Source: Halieaceae bacterium UBA5085
Lineage (GTDB): Bacteria > Pseudomonadota > Gammaproteobacteria > Pseudomonadales > Halieaceae
Reading direction: 5' to 3'
DNA length: 62,529 nucleotides
Assembly (NCBI GenBank): GCA_002414665.1
Contig: DIAF01000022.1
Coordinates: 1-62,529, forward strand
The notes below the pieces were generated by a model. The model saw only the letters and a list, made by a program, of their open reading frames with translations. It was not told the origin of the DNA and did not search any database. Position numbers and translations under genes: made by a program. Of the stretch, positions 43,027-51,782 are shown piece after piece; the stretch's first letter is position 1; each line of letters opens with the position of its first letter.

Positions 43027-44211
43027 ATGAATCAGGCTACAGGCATTTCGCTTACGGTGATTTTCGCCCTCGGCTTCACGATGATGCTGGGCCCCTTCGC
43101 CATCGACACCTACTTGCCCGCGTTCCCACTGATCGCAGCGACACTGGACGTGACCATTCACGATGTGTCGCTCAGCATTTCGGTGTACATGATGGGCTTC
43201 GCCGTGGGGCAGCTGACGGGTGGCGCCCTGTCGGACCGCTATGGCCGCCGGCGCGTACTGGCAACCGGGCTGGCCGTGTTCGCGCTGGCCAGTTTTGCGC
43301 TGGCTCAGGTGGAGACGCTGGAGGCGCTGCTCTGGGGGCGTTTGTTGCAGTCTATCGGAGGCGGCTGGATTGGTGTCTCGGTGCCGGCTCTGGTGCGCGA
43401 CCGTGTGCAGGGCGTACAGGCCGCCAAACTGTTTTCGATGATCGGCATGGTTGCCATTGTGGCACCGGCTGTCGCGCCGGCAATCGGCGCCCTGCTGCTG
43501 CAAGTGGGTGACTGGGGGCTGGTGTTCCTGTTCCTCGGCGCCTATGCCCTGTTCCTGTTGCCACTGCTGCAGGCCACCGTGTTTCGCGGGCCGCGCAAGC
43601 CTCCCGGGGGCGCTGATGGCCTCGGGTTTCTGGCGCGCTACCTGGGGGTACTGCAAACCCGGAGTGCGCGGCCGTATATCTTCTGGCAGACGGCCTCCTT
43701 CGGCGGCCTGATCATGTTCGTCACTTATGCCTCGTATATCTACCTCGGGCACTTCGCCCAGTCGCGGGCGGCCTTCACTGGCCTGTTTGCCTGCAATATC
43801 CTGGCGATTTTTGTCTGTAATCTGGGCAATCGCCTGCTCCTGAACCGCTTGCAACCGCGTCAGATCATGGGTGGGGCAACCTGGTTACAGGCCGCCAGCG
43901 GTCTTGCGCTTTTGGTGATTGTACTGCTCGATGGGCCGGTGCAGGCCTTTTTGCCCGCCATCATGCTGTACGTTGGCATGCTGGGCGCGATCAGCCCGAA
44001 CATCCAGGCCTGCTACCTGGAATCCTTCCCGCGCAGTGCCGCTTCGGCGGCTGCCGTGATGGGTGCCACCCAGTTCGGCCTGGGCGGCGCGGCAAGCGCG
44101 CTCAGTAACTTGCTGCCGGAGGCATTGCTGAGCGTGGTTGCCTGTATCGCGGCCTGTGCATTCGCGAGCCTGGGTTGCATGCTGTGGTCGCGGCGCAGTG
44201 CTGACCGGTAG
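43027..44211 (+). CDS. Bcr/CflA-type multidrug MFS transporter
   Basis: This 394-residue transporter has twelve hydrophobic segments. The Bcr/CflA features are DTYLPAFPLIA in helix 1, QLTGGALSDRYGRRRVLATG, and RDRVQGVQAAKLFSM. Such proteins export drugs or metabolites by proton antiport. The ATG at 43027 starts the first helix; a longer frame from 42898 lacks a membrane or ribosome-binding-site rationale. It is divergent from the SDR gene and lies just upstream of the carAB leader, where many gammaproteobacteria have dapB. Confidence 0.9.
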   Translation: MNQATGISLTVIFALGFTMMLGPFAIDTYLPAFPLIAATLDVTIHDVSLSISVYMMGFAVGQLTGGALSDRYGRRRVLATGLAVFALASFALAQVETLEALLWGRLLQSIGGGWIGVSVPALVRDRVQGVQAAKLFSMIGMVAIVAPAVAPAIGALLLQVGDWGLVFLFLGAYALFLLPLLQATVFRGPRKPPGGADGLGFLARYLGVLQTRSARPYIFWQTASFGGLIMFVTYASYIYLGHFAQSRAAFTGLFACNILAIFVCNLGNRLLLNRLQPRQIMGGATWLQAASGLALLVIVLLDGPVQAFLPAIMLYVGMLGAISPNIQACYLESFPRSAASAAAVMGATQFGLGGAASALSNLLPEALLSVVACIAACAFASLGCMLWSRRSADR

Positions 44212-44257
44212 GGCGCCGGTCGGCCGCAGGCAGGCGGCGTATCCACGCGGTGTTTGC

Positions 44258-44286
44258 TGGACAGGGGCGGGGGTATCCCCTACAAT
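44258..44286 (+). promoter_or_regulatory. Promoter of carAB
   Basis: TGGACA (44258-44263), exactly 17 bases, then TACAAT (44281-44286): each hexamer matches the sigma-70 consensus at five of six positions. Transcription would start near 44293, about 155 bases before carA, placing a leader reading frame and a terminator-like hairpin in the transcript. Confidence 0.65.
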
Positions 44287-44303
44287 TCTGCACCAGTTTT
44301 CAT

Positions 44304-44432
44304 ATGCCCGGGCCGCGCTCCAGGCATCGGTTTTATCTGCGAGTAACCAGAGCTGATTCTATGAGAAAAAGCGAGATGTGGTGTCCCCCATCTCGCTTTT
44401 TTTCAGCGCGCGCAGCAAAGGTTCGCCGCTGA
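44304..44432 (+). CDS. Candidate carA leader peptide, arginine-rich
   Basis: This is a 42-codon frame starting about 11 bases after the predicted transcription start and ending 15 bases before carA. Six of its first 21 codons are arginine (44316 cgc, 44322 agg, 44328 cgg, 44340 cga, 44349 aga, 44364 aga), and four of these are codons that are rare in GC-rich genomes. The hairpin 44366-44401 lies inside its second half. Ribosome stalling at arginine codons could therefore control termination, which fits carAB's role in arginine synthesis. No good ribosome-binding site precedes the ATG. An internal ATG at 44361 is an alternative start that would keep only part of the arginine run. Expression is unproven. 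Confidence 0.4.
   Translation: MPGPRSRHRFYLRVTRADSMRKSEMWCPPSRFFSARAAKVRR
44366..44403 (+). terminator. Terminator hairpin in the carA leader (possible attenuator)
   Basis: A perfect 13-bp stem, AAAAAGCGAGATG/CATCTCGCTTTTT (44366-44378 and 44389-44401), with a 10-base loop ends in a run of seven T (44397-44403). It is a strong intrinsic terminator. Because it lies between the carAB promoter and carA, it is probably an attenuator. It is too far (about 155 bases) after the MFS gene to be only that gene's terminator, though it may serve both. Confidence 0.8.
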
Positions 44433-44447
44433 ATCTTGGAGGTGTTC

Positions 44448-45590
44448 TTGTCCAGCCCAGCCCTTTTGGCCCTTGAAGATGGCACCGTGTTCAGAGGTGT
44501 GGCGATTGGAGCGGATGGCGCCTCCGTTGGTGAGGTGGTGTTCAACACCGCGATGACCGGGTACCAGGAGATTCTCACGGATCCCTCCTACGCGCGCCAG
44601 ATTGTTACCCTGACCTACCCCCACATCGGCAACACCGGGACCAACGCGGAAGACGAGGAATCCTCTGCGATCTGGGCCGCGGGGCTGGTGATTCGGGATC
44701 TGCCGCTGCTGGCGAGCAATTACCGCAATCAGGAAGACCTGCAGAGTTACCTGCGTCGGCGCAATATTGTCGGTATTGCCGACATCGACACCCGGCGCCT
44801 GACTCGCATACTGCGCGACAAGGGCGCACAGAACGGCTGCATCATGGCTGGGGAGCAGGTTGATGAGGCGGCGGCTCTGGCCCAGGCGCGCGGGTTTGCC
44901 GGGCTCAAGGGCATGGACCTGGCGAAGGAAGTCAGTGTGGATGCGCGCTACACCTGGCGCGAGGGCAGCTGGGTGCTGGGATCCGGATACAGCGAGCGGC
45001 CCGACCCGGATCTGCCCTGGCACGTGGTGGCTTACGACTACGGCGTCAAGCGCAACATCCTGCGCATGCTGGTAGACCGCGGCTGTCGCCTCACCGTGGT
45101 GCCCGCGCAAACCCCGGCCAGCGAGGTGCTGGCACTGCAGCCCGACGGGGTTTTCCTGTCCAACGGCCCGGGCGATCCGGAGCCCTGTGATTATGCTATC
45201 GCCGCCATCCGCGACATTCTCGAGACCGACATACCGGTGTTCGGCATCTGCCTTGGACACCAGCTGCTGGCGCTGGCCAGCGGCGCCCGCACCCTGAAAA
45301 TGGGTCACGGGCACCACGGCGCGAACCACCCGGTGCAGAACCTCGATGACGGCACGGTGCTGATCACCAGCCAGAACCACGGGTTTGCGGTGGACGAGGC
45401 CGGCCTGCCAGGCACGTTGCGGGTCACTCACAAATCGCTGTTCGACGGCACCTTGCAGGGCATCCACCGCACCGACAAGGCGGCTTTCGGCTTTCAGGGG
45501 CACCCGGAGGCCAGTCCGGGCCCGCACGATGCCGCCCCACTGTTTGACCATTTCATCGCCTTGATGACCGCCAGAACCGGGAGCCGCTGA
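44448..45590 (+). CDS. carA: Carbamoyl-phosphate synthase small subunit
   Basis: This 380-residue glutaminase subunit hydrolyses glutamine and passes ammonia to CarB for carbamoyl phosphate, the precursor of arginine and pyrimidines. The N-terminal domain reads LALEDGTVFRGVAIGADG and FNTAMTGYQEILTDPSY. The class I amidotransferase part has nucleophile C268 in FGICLGHQLLAL and the His/Glu pair in GFQGHPEASPGPHD. I start it at TTG (44448), five bases after GGAGG; a TTG at 44436 would overlap the ribosome-binding site. carB follows after six bases. Confidence 0.97.
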   Translation: MSSPALLALEDGTVFRGVAIGADGASVGEVVFNTAMTGYQEILTDPSYARQIVTLTYPHIGNTGTNAEDEESSAIWAAGLVIRDLPLLASNYRNQEDLQSYLRRRNIVGIADIDTRRLTRILRDKGAQNGCIMAGEQVDEAAALAQARGFAGLKGMDLAKEVSVDARYTWREGSWVLGSGYSERPDPDLPWHVVAYDYGVKRNILRMLVDRGCRLTVVPAQTPASEVLALQPDGVFLSNGPGDPEPCDYAIAAIRDILETDIPVFGICLGHQLLALASGARTLKMGHGHHGANHPVQNLDDGTVLITSQNHGFAVDEAGLPGTLRVTHKSLFDGTLQGIHRTDKAAFGFQGHPEASPGPHDAAPLFDHFIALMTARTGSR

Positions 45591-45596
45591 ACCGCC

Positions 45597-48500
45597 ATGC
45601 CCAAGAGAACCGACATTAAGAGCATTTTGATCCTCGGCGCAGGCCCCATCGTCATCGGCCAGGCCTGTGAGTTTGACTATTCCGGAGCCCAGGCCTGCAA
45701 GGCGCTGCGCGAGGAGGGTTACCGGGTCATCCTGGTGAACTCCAACCCGGCCACGATCATGACCGACCCGTCGATGGCGGACGCGACCTACATCGAGCCC
45801 ATTGTCTGGCAGACCGTGGCGCGAATTATCGAAGAAGAACGCCCCGACGCGATACTGCCGACCATGGGCGGGCAGACCGCGTTGAACTGCGCACTGGATC
45901 TGGCGCGCGAGGGTGTGCTCGAAAAGTTCGGCGTGGAGATGATCGGTGCGACCAAGGAAGCCATCGACAAGGCCGAGGACCGCCAGCTGTTTGGTCTGGC
46001 CATGAAGCGCATCGGCCTGGAAACCCCCCGTGCGGCGCTGGCCCACAGCATGGAAGAGGCTTTCCAGGTGCTGGACCAGATCGGCTTCCCCTGCATTATC
46101 CGCCCCTCGTTTACCATGGGTGGTTCGGGCGGTGGTATCGCCTACAACCGCGACGAGTTCGAGCAGATATGTACCCGCGGCCTGGACCTGTCGCCGACCA
46201 AGGAGCTGTTGATTGACGAGTCCCTGATCGGCTGGAAAGAATATGAAATGGAGGTGGTGCGCGACAAGAACGACAACTGCATTATCGTCTGCTCCATTGA
46301 GAACTTCGATGCCATGGGCGTGCACACCGGTGATTCCATCACGGTGGCGCCGGCGCAAACGCTGACCGACAAGGAATACCAGATTATGCGCAACGCCTCG
46401 CTGGCGGTGCTGCGTGAAATCGGGGTGGAGACCGGCGGCTCCAACGTGCAGTTCGGTATCGACCCGAAGACCGGGCGCATGGTCATTATCGAGATGAATC
46501 CGCGGGTATCGCGCTCCTCGGCGCTGGCCTCCAAGGCCACGGGCTTTCCGATCGCCAAGGTGGCGGCCAAGCTGGCCATTGGCTACACGCTGGACGAACT
46601 GCAGAACGACATCACCGGTGGGGTTACACCGGCCTCCTTTGAGCCGGCGATCGACTATGTGGTCACCAAGATTCCGCGCTTTGCCTTCGAGAAGTTCGGC
46701 GCCGCGGACCCGCGCCTGACCACCCAGATGAAGTCGGTGGGTGAGGTGATGGCGATCGGGCGCACTTTCCAGGAGTCCCTGCAGAAGGCGCTGCGGGGAC
46801 TGGAAGTGGGTTCCGCGGGCTTTGAGCACAGAATCGACGTGGACAACCCGGACCTGCGCGAAGAGCTGGTGTCGGAGTTGACCAACCCGGGCGCGGATCG
46901 CATCTGGTATATCGGTGACGCATTCCGTGCCGGCATGACGGTCGATCAGGTCTACCGGTACACCGGGGTCGACCCCTGGTTCCTGGTGCAGATCGAGGAC
47001 ATCATTGCCACCGAGGACGCACTGAAGCCGGTGGCCTTGCTGGACATCGACCGCGACCGCATGTTCCGGCTCAAGCGCAAGGGTTTCTCCGACGCCCGCC
47101 TGGCGGTGCTGCTGGGCGTGAGCGAGCGCGAGCTGCGCAAGCACCGGCACGCACTGGGTATCCGGCCGGTGTACAAGCGGGTGGATACCTGTGCCGCGGA
47201 ATTCACCTCGGCTACCGCCTATATGTATTCCACCTACGAGGAGGAGTGCGAAGCCGCGCCCTCCGATCGCGACAAGATCCTGGTGCTGGGTGGCGGCCCG
47301 AACCGCATCGGTCAGGGCATCGAGTTCGACTACTGTTGCGTGCATGCGGCGCTGGCCATGCGTGAAGACGGCTATGAAGCGATCATGGTGAACTGCAACC
47401 CGGAGACGGTCTCCACCGACTACGACACCTCCGACCGCCTGTACTTCGAGCCGGTGACGCTGGAAGATGTGCTGGAAATTATCGATCTTGAGCAGCCCAA
47501 GGGCGTTATCGTGCAGTTCGGCGGGCAGACGCCGCTGAAGCTGGCACGCGACCTCGAGGCCCACGGCGTGCCGATCATTGGCACCACACCGGACGCCATT
47601 GATCGCGCGGAAGATCGCGAGCGGTTCCAGAAAATGATCCAGAAACTCGGCCTGCGGCAGCCTGCGAACACCACTGTGCGCAGCGTGGAAGAGGCTCTGG
47701 AAGCGGCGTCTCGCATCGGCTATCCGCTGGTGGTGCGCCCGTCCTACGTGCTGGGTGGTCGCGCCATGGAAATTGTCTACCGTGAGGAAGACCTGCTGCG
47801 CTATATGCGCGATGCGGTGCAGGTCTCCAACGATGCCCCCGTGTTGCTGGACTCTTTCCTCAGCGCCGCGATTGAAGTGGATATCGATGCGGTCAGCGAC
47901 GGCGAGCAGGTGGTGATCGGCGCCATCATGCAGCACATCGAGCAGGCCGGCGTGCACTCCGGTGACTCCGCCTGCTCCCTGCCGCCCTACAACCTGGCCC
48001 CCGAAGTGCAGGATGCCATGCGTGAGCAGGTGCGGCAGATGGCGCTGGAGCTGGGTGTAAAGGGCCTGATGAATGTGCAGCTGGCCTGGCAGGATGACGA
48101 GATCTACGTGATTGAGGTGAACCCGCGCGCTTCGCGCACGGTGCCTTTCGTATCCAAGTGCATCGGTGTCTCACTGGCGAAAGTGGCGGCACGCTGCATG
48201 GCGGGCCAGAGTCTGGCATCGCAGAACTTTACCCGTGAGATCGTCCCTCCCTATTTCTCTGTGAAGGAGGCGGTGCTGCCCTTCAACAAATTCCCGGGTG
48301 TAGACCCGATACTCGGCCCGGAAATGCGCTCCACCGGCGAGGTGATGGGAACCGGTGACACCTTCGCCGGCGCTTTTGCCAAGGCCCAGTTGGGTGCCGG
48401 GGAGCCGCCACCACGCAGTGGCATGGCACTGATGAGCGTGCGCGATGTCGACAAACCCGGCGCTGTGCGGGTGGCGCGTGAGCTGGTGGCGCTGGGCTTC

Positions 48501-48818
48501 ACCCTGGCAGCGACCAGTGGTACGGCCAAGGCGCTGGAAGACGCCGGCCTGCAGGTGCGCCGTGTGAATAAAGTGCTGGAGGGCCGGCCGCATATCGTCG
48601 ACATGATCAAGAACGACGAGGCCGACCTGATTATCAATACCACTGAGGGGCGCCGTGCCACCACCGACTCTGCGCCGATTCGCGCCAGCGCCGAGCAGCA
48701 CCGCGTGTTCTACACCACCACGCTGGCGGCAGCGGAAGCGATGACCATGTCCCTGAAACTGGAGACGGACAAAACGGTACGCAGGCTGCAGGACCTGCAC
48801 AGGAGCATCGTGCAATGA
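45597..48818 (+). CDS. carB: Carbamoyl-phosphate synthase large subunit
   Basis: This 1073-residue enzyme has full family length and the internal duplication: two ATP-grasp halves beginning ILILGAGPIVIGQACEFDY and ILVLGGGPNRIGQGIEFDY. The first half makes carboxyphosphate and carbamate; the second makes carbamoyl phosphate. The oligomerisation region lies between them, and the C-terminal MGS-like allosteric domain (about 935-1073, including SGTAKALEDAG and INTTEGRRATTDS) binds UMP, IMP or ornithine in homologues. The gene overlaps greA by ATGA, so greA translation is coupled to it. Confidence 0.98.
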   Translation: MPKRTDIKSILILGAGPIVIGQACEFDYSGAQACKALREEGYRVILVNSNPATIMTDPSMADATYIEPIVWQTVARIIEEERPDAILPTMGGQTALNCALDLAREGVLEKFGVEMIGATKEAIDKAEDRQLFGLAMKRIGLETPRAALAHSMEEAFQVLDQIGFPCIIRPSFTMGGSGGGIAYNRDEFEQICTRGLDLSPTKELLIDESLIGWKEYEMEVVRDKNDNCIIVCSIENFDAMGVHTGDSITVAPAQTLTDKEYQIMRNASLAVLREIGVETGGSNVQFGIDPKTGRMVIIEMNPRVSRSSALASKATGFPIAKVAAKLAIGYTLDELQNDITGGVTPASFEPAIDYVVTKIPRFAFEKFGAADPRLTTQMKSVGEVMAIGRTFQESLQKALRGLEVGSAGFEHRIDVDNPDLREELVSELTNPGADRIWYIGDAFRAGMTVDQVYRYTGVDPWFLVQIEDIIATEDALKPVALLDIDRDRMFRLKRKGFSDARLAVLLGVSERELRKHRHALGIRPVYKRVDTCAAEFTSATAYMYSTYEEECEAAPSDRDKILVLGGGPNRIGQGIEFDYCCVHAALAMREDGYEAIMVNCNPETVSTDYDTSDRLYFEPVTLEDVLEIIDLEQPKGVIVQFGGQTPLKLARDLEAHGVPIIGTTPDAIDRAEDRERFQKMIQKLGLRQPANTTVRSVEEALEAASRIGYPLVVRPSYVLGGRAMEIVYREEDLLRYMRDAVQVSNDAPVLLDSFLSAAIEVDIDAVSDGEQVVIGAIMQHIEQAGVHSGDSACSLPPYNLAPEVQDAMREQVRQMALELGVKGLMNVQLAWQDDEIYVIEVNPRASRTVPFVSKCIGVSLAKVAARCMAGQSLASQNFTREIVPPYFSVKEAVLPFNKFPGVDPILGPEMRSTGEVMGTGDTFAGAFAKAQLGAGEPPPRSGMALMSVRDVDKPGAVRVARELVALGFTLAATSGTAKALEDAGLQVRRVNKVLEGRPHIVDMIKNDEADLIINTTEGRRATTDSAPIRASAEQHRVFYTTTLAAAEAMTMSLKLETDKTVRRLQDLHRSIVQ

Positions 48819-49291
48819 GTAAAGTACCCATGACCGTCAGCGGTGAACGCCTGCTGCGGGAAGAACTGGACCGCCTCAAGCGTGTTGAGCGGCCGCGCAT
48901 TGTCGCGGCTATCGCCGAGGCCCGCGAGCACGGCGATCTGAAAGAGAACGCGGAGTATCACGCCGCCCGCGAACAGCAGAGTTTTGCGGAAGGGCGTATC
49001 CAGGAGATCGAAAGCAAACTGGCCAACGCCCAGGTGATCGATGTGACCGCGATTGCGCGCACGGGCAAGGTGATCTTCGGTGTTACCGTCGACCTGATCA
49101 ATGTTGATACCGACGCCACGGTCACCTACCGCATCGTGGGAGAAGATGAGGCTGACGTGAAGAACAACCTGATATCCGTTGGCTCGCCCATCGCCCGCGC
49201 GTTGATTGGCAAAGAGGAGGGTGATGTCGTCGTGGTCCGGGCACCGGCCGGCGATATCGAATACGAGATAGGCGAGGTGCGCCATATCTAG
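48815..49291 (+). CDS. greA: Transcription elongation factor GreA
   Basis: This 158-residue protein has an N-terminal coiled coil (about 10-75: RLLREELDRLKRVERPRIV, then GDLKENAEYHAAREQQ) with the acidic tip residues that reach the RNA polymerase active site, and a C-terminal FKBP-like domain (SPIARALIGKEEGDVVVVRAP). It stimulates cleavage of backtracked RNA. The ATGA overlap with carB matches the carA-carB-greA order common in gammaproteobacteria. In many of those genomes yhbY is the next gene; here it is 11 kb away. Confidence 0.97.
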   Translation: MSKVPMTVSGERLLREELDRLKRVERPRIVAAIAEAREHGDLKENAEYHAAREQQSFAEGRIQEIESKLANAQVIDVTAIARTGKVIFGVTVDLINVDTDATVTYRIVGEDEADVKNNLISVGSPIARALIGKEEGDVVVVRAPAGDIEYEIGEVRHI

Positions 49292-49317
49292 CGCGTATCC
49301 TCCGGCGGTCGCGCCAG

Positions 49318-50388
49318 ATGGGTGACGACTGCCGGGTGCGCTCTCTGCAGTTTCTGCCGCTGCTGTGCCTTGCAGCAGGCTTGTTTTACGCTTCTCTGGC
49401 CTCAGCCGCTGCAACACCGGCGGAGTATCCTGACCGAACAGGTCACACAGTCACCCTGCATTTGTCGGCACAGGGAACCGGTGCCCTGAACATCGCCTGC
49501 CCGACGTCAGCGCAGGTGCTGCGGCTGCGCGTCGATCGAGGTGAACTGGTGAGCGGAGTGGCGCTGCAGCGGCTGTCGACGCGGCCCGCAGTGCATCGCA
49601 GGGAGGTGTTGACCGGCCCCTTCACCGGTGGCACGTTGCAGCTGCCCCTTCCCGCGCCCAGGGCCGGGGAGCTGGCAGATTCGCGCTGCCGCATGCTGGT
49701 GCAGGGGCGGCAGGGGGCGCGGCTGACCCTCAGCGTTTTTGAGTGGCAACCGGTCACGCTGCTTACGCGCCTGCGCGGCATGTGGAGCGACTGGACCGGC
49801 TATCGTCCCTGGCAGCAGTACTCCATCAACGCCCATGCAGCAGTGGTGCAAACGTGGCACGGCCTATCCCCCAACGTGCTGCTCGGTGTGACTTTTTTGC
49901 TGGTTGGGCTGGTGGGCTTCAGGCGCTGGCGCGCACGTTTCCTGTTGGGCTGGATGCTGGCCTGCTGGCTGGTGCTGGATCTGCCCTGGCAGTGGCGCCT
50001 CCTGCAACAGGCGGAGGCAACCCGGGCGGTGTTTGCCGGGGTGGCGGCTGAGCGCCGGCCCGGATTTACCGAAGACGCCGCGCTCTGGGCCTTTGCCGAA
50101 CAGGTCCGCACACGCTTACCAGCGGTAGAGGCCCGGTTTTTCGTAGCCAGTGCCAGCGATTACGCTGGGATGCGTATGGCCTATTACCTGTATCCGCGGA
50201 ATGTGTACTGGCGTCGCGATGGTCCTGAGCTGCCCCCGGGGGATGCCTTGCGCGGCGGGGACTATGTGGTGGTGGTCCAGCCAAGCGAATTACGCCGCGA
50301 GCCGCAATCGGGTGACCTGGTGCTGGAGCGCGTGCAGGCGCGGGTGCTGCTTGACGTGGGCGTCATCGCCCTGTTCGAGGTGCACTGA
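49318..50388 (+). CDS. Membrane-anchored protein of the glycan cluster, function unknown
   Basis: This 356-residue protein has a signal-peptide-like N terminus (RSLQFLPLLCLAAGLFYASLASAA), a predicted periplasmic beta-rich region (about 35-150), two membrane helices (about 182-197 and 203-222) and a soluble C-terminal part (about 235-356). I do not recognise the family. It ends exactly where the GT-C-like gene begins, so the two are expressed together and may form one complex. No ribosome-binding site is clear before the ATG; a GTG at 49336 is an alternative start. Confidence 0.7.
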   Translation: MGDDCRVRSLQFLPLLCLAAGLFYASLASAAATPAEYPDRTGHTVTLHLSAQGTGALNIACPTSAQVLRLRVDRGELVSGVALQRLSTRPAVHRREVLTGPFTGGTLQLPLPAPRAGELADSRCRMLVQGRQGARLTLSVFEWQPVTLLTRLRGMWSDWTGYRPWQQYSINAHAAVVQTWHGLSPNVLLGVTFLLVGLVGFRRWRARFLLGWMLACWLVLDLPWQWRLLQQAEATRAVFAGVAAERRPGFTEDAALWAFAEQVRTRLPAVEARFFVASASDYAGMRMAYYLYPRNVYWRRDGPELPPGDALRGGDYVVVVQPSELRREPQSGDLVLERVQARVLLDVGVIALFEVH

Positions 50389-51780
50389 GTGGACTGGCTG
50401 CGCCTGGCTATCGCATTGTTCCTGCCATTGCTGGTGGGCGTTCAGTGGGTCGCGCGGCTGATACCGGCGTCGCCCGCCAGGCCCTGGCTGGTGGCCGGCT
50501 ACGGGCTGTTCGCTGGCCTCATGTTCTGGCCCTTGCTGTTACGGTTGTGGTCGGCCTGCGGGCTGCCGCTCGGGTTCTGGCCGCCACTGGGGGTCGCCGT
50601 CCTGTTGCTGGTGGCTTTGCGCTGGTGGCCGCAAACGGCGTTCCCGACCGACCAGCGGGTGGCACAATCGCGCGCGTCACCGGCAATCCGCCTGCTATGC
50701 GGCGTGTTGCTGGCGCTGCTCTGCCTGCGCATGCTCTCACTCACCGCTGAGGTCATCTGGCGGCCACTATTTCCCTGGGATGCGACCATGCACTGGGCCA
50801 CCAAGGCTCGCACCTGGTTTGAATGGCAGCGTCTCGTTCCCTTCGTGTCCAATGAAGAGTGGTTGCGGCTGGGCGGGCAGGGGGTCTTTACCGACCACCA
50901 CCCCGATTATCCGGTGACCATTCCTCTCTGGCAGTATTGGCTGGCTACCGCGCTGGCTCGCTGGGATCCTGCGCTGATCAACCTGCCGTGGCTGGTGTGT
51001 TACAGCAGCCTGGGCATGGCATTCTACGGGCAGGCAAGGGCTGCGGCAGCATCGTCCGTTGAAGCGCTGGTGTTCACTTTTTTCCTGCTGACCCTGCCTC
51101 TGCTCAATACCCATGTTGCACTTGCCGGCTATGCGGACCTGTTTCTCGCAACAGCCTTCGGTCTTGCGCTCATGGCTTTGCACAACGGCAGCGTGGGCGG
51201 TCAGCGGTGGCAGTGGCCCCTGCTGGCGTTTTCTGCATTGAGCTGTTTGCTCATCAAGAATGAAGGTTTTTTCTGGATGCTGACCCTACTGCCCGGCCTG
51301 TGGGTCGCGCGGCGCCGCGATGCCCGGCGCGTCCTGCTGGCGATAGCCGGCATCGCGGTTGTCGTGCCCCTGGTATTGTGGCTGTTCCCTGCGGACATTG
51401 CCGTGGCGGGACATTCGCTGTACAGCCTTGATCTGGGATACCGCCCGGGCGCTTTGTCCGGTATTCTCAAGAGCCTTCTGGTGTTGGGCAACTGGCATAT
51501 GTCGCTGTGGTACCTGGTGCTCCTGGTGGCTCTCGCCGTGTGGCAACGCCCGGGCGTTCTGGTGGCGGCCGGGCCACTGGTGACAGCACTTTGTGCCGCG
51601 TTCCTGCTGTTTCTGTGGCTGTTCACGGTGACTGAATTTGCCATTGGCGCGATCCGCCAGACGGCTGTGGGACGGATCGGTCTGCACCTGATCCCGGGTG
51701 TGGTGTTCCTGCTGTTGGTGATGCACGGCCAGCTGCGCAAATCGGCGCTGCGACCGGTCTCACCCGATCCGGCCGCGTAA
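50389..51780 (+). CDS. Polytopic membrane protein, GT-C glycosyltransferase-like
   Basis: This 463-residue protein has about twelve hydrophobic segments. An early extracytoplasmic loop carries an acidic residue in FPWDATMHWATKARTW (about 128-143), then a large loop with DHHPDYPVTIPLWQYWLA. This is the layout of lipid-phosphate-sugar-dependent GT-C enzymes such as the ArnT/PMT families, with the aspartate in loop 1 as candidate catalytic residue. An O-antigen polymerase-type role is the alternative. The start is GTG, directly after the previous stop codon. It is part of the plus-strand arm of the glycan cluster. Confidence 0.7.
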   Translation: MDWLRLAIALFLPLLVGVQWVARLIPASPARPWLVAGYGLFAGLMFWPLLLRLWSACGLPLGFWPPLGVAVLLLVALRWWPQTAFPTDQRVAQSRASPAIRLLCGVLLALLCLRMLSLTAEVIWRPLFPWDATMHWATKARTWFEWQRLVPFVSNEEWLRLGGQGVFTDHHPDYPVTIPLWQYWLATALARWDPALINLPWLVCYSSLGMAFYGQARAAAASSVEALVFTFFLLTLPLLNTHVALAGYADLFLATAFGLALMALHNGSVGGQRWQWPLLAFSALSCLLIKNEGFFWMLTLLPGLWVARRRDARRVLLAIAGIAVVVPLVLWLFPADIAVAGHSLYSLDLGYRPGALSGILKSLLVLGNWHMSLWYLVLLVALAVWQRPGVLVAAGPLVTALCAAFLLFLWLFTVTEFAIGAIRQTAVGRIGLHLIPGVVFLLLVMHGQLRKSALRPVSPDPAA

Positions 51781-51782
51781 CC

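Noticed and set aside
44403..47957. 1184-codon open frame on the minus strand across carA and carB
   Set aside because: It is the mirror frame of carAB in GC-rich DNA, with a composition rich in His, Arg and Gln and no domain; carAB is certain.
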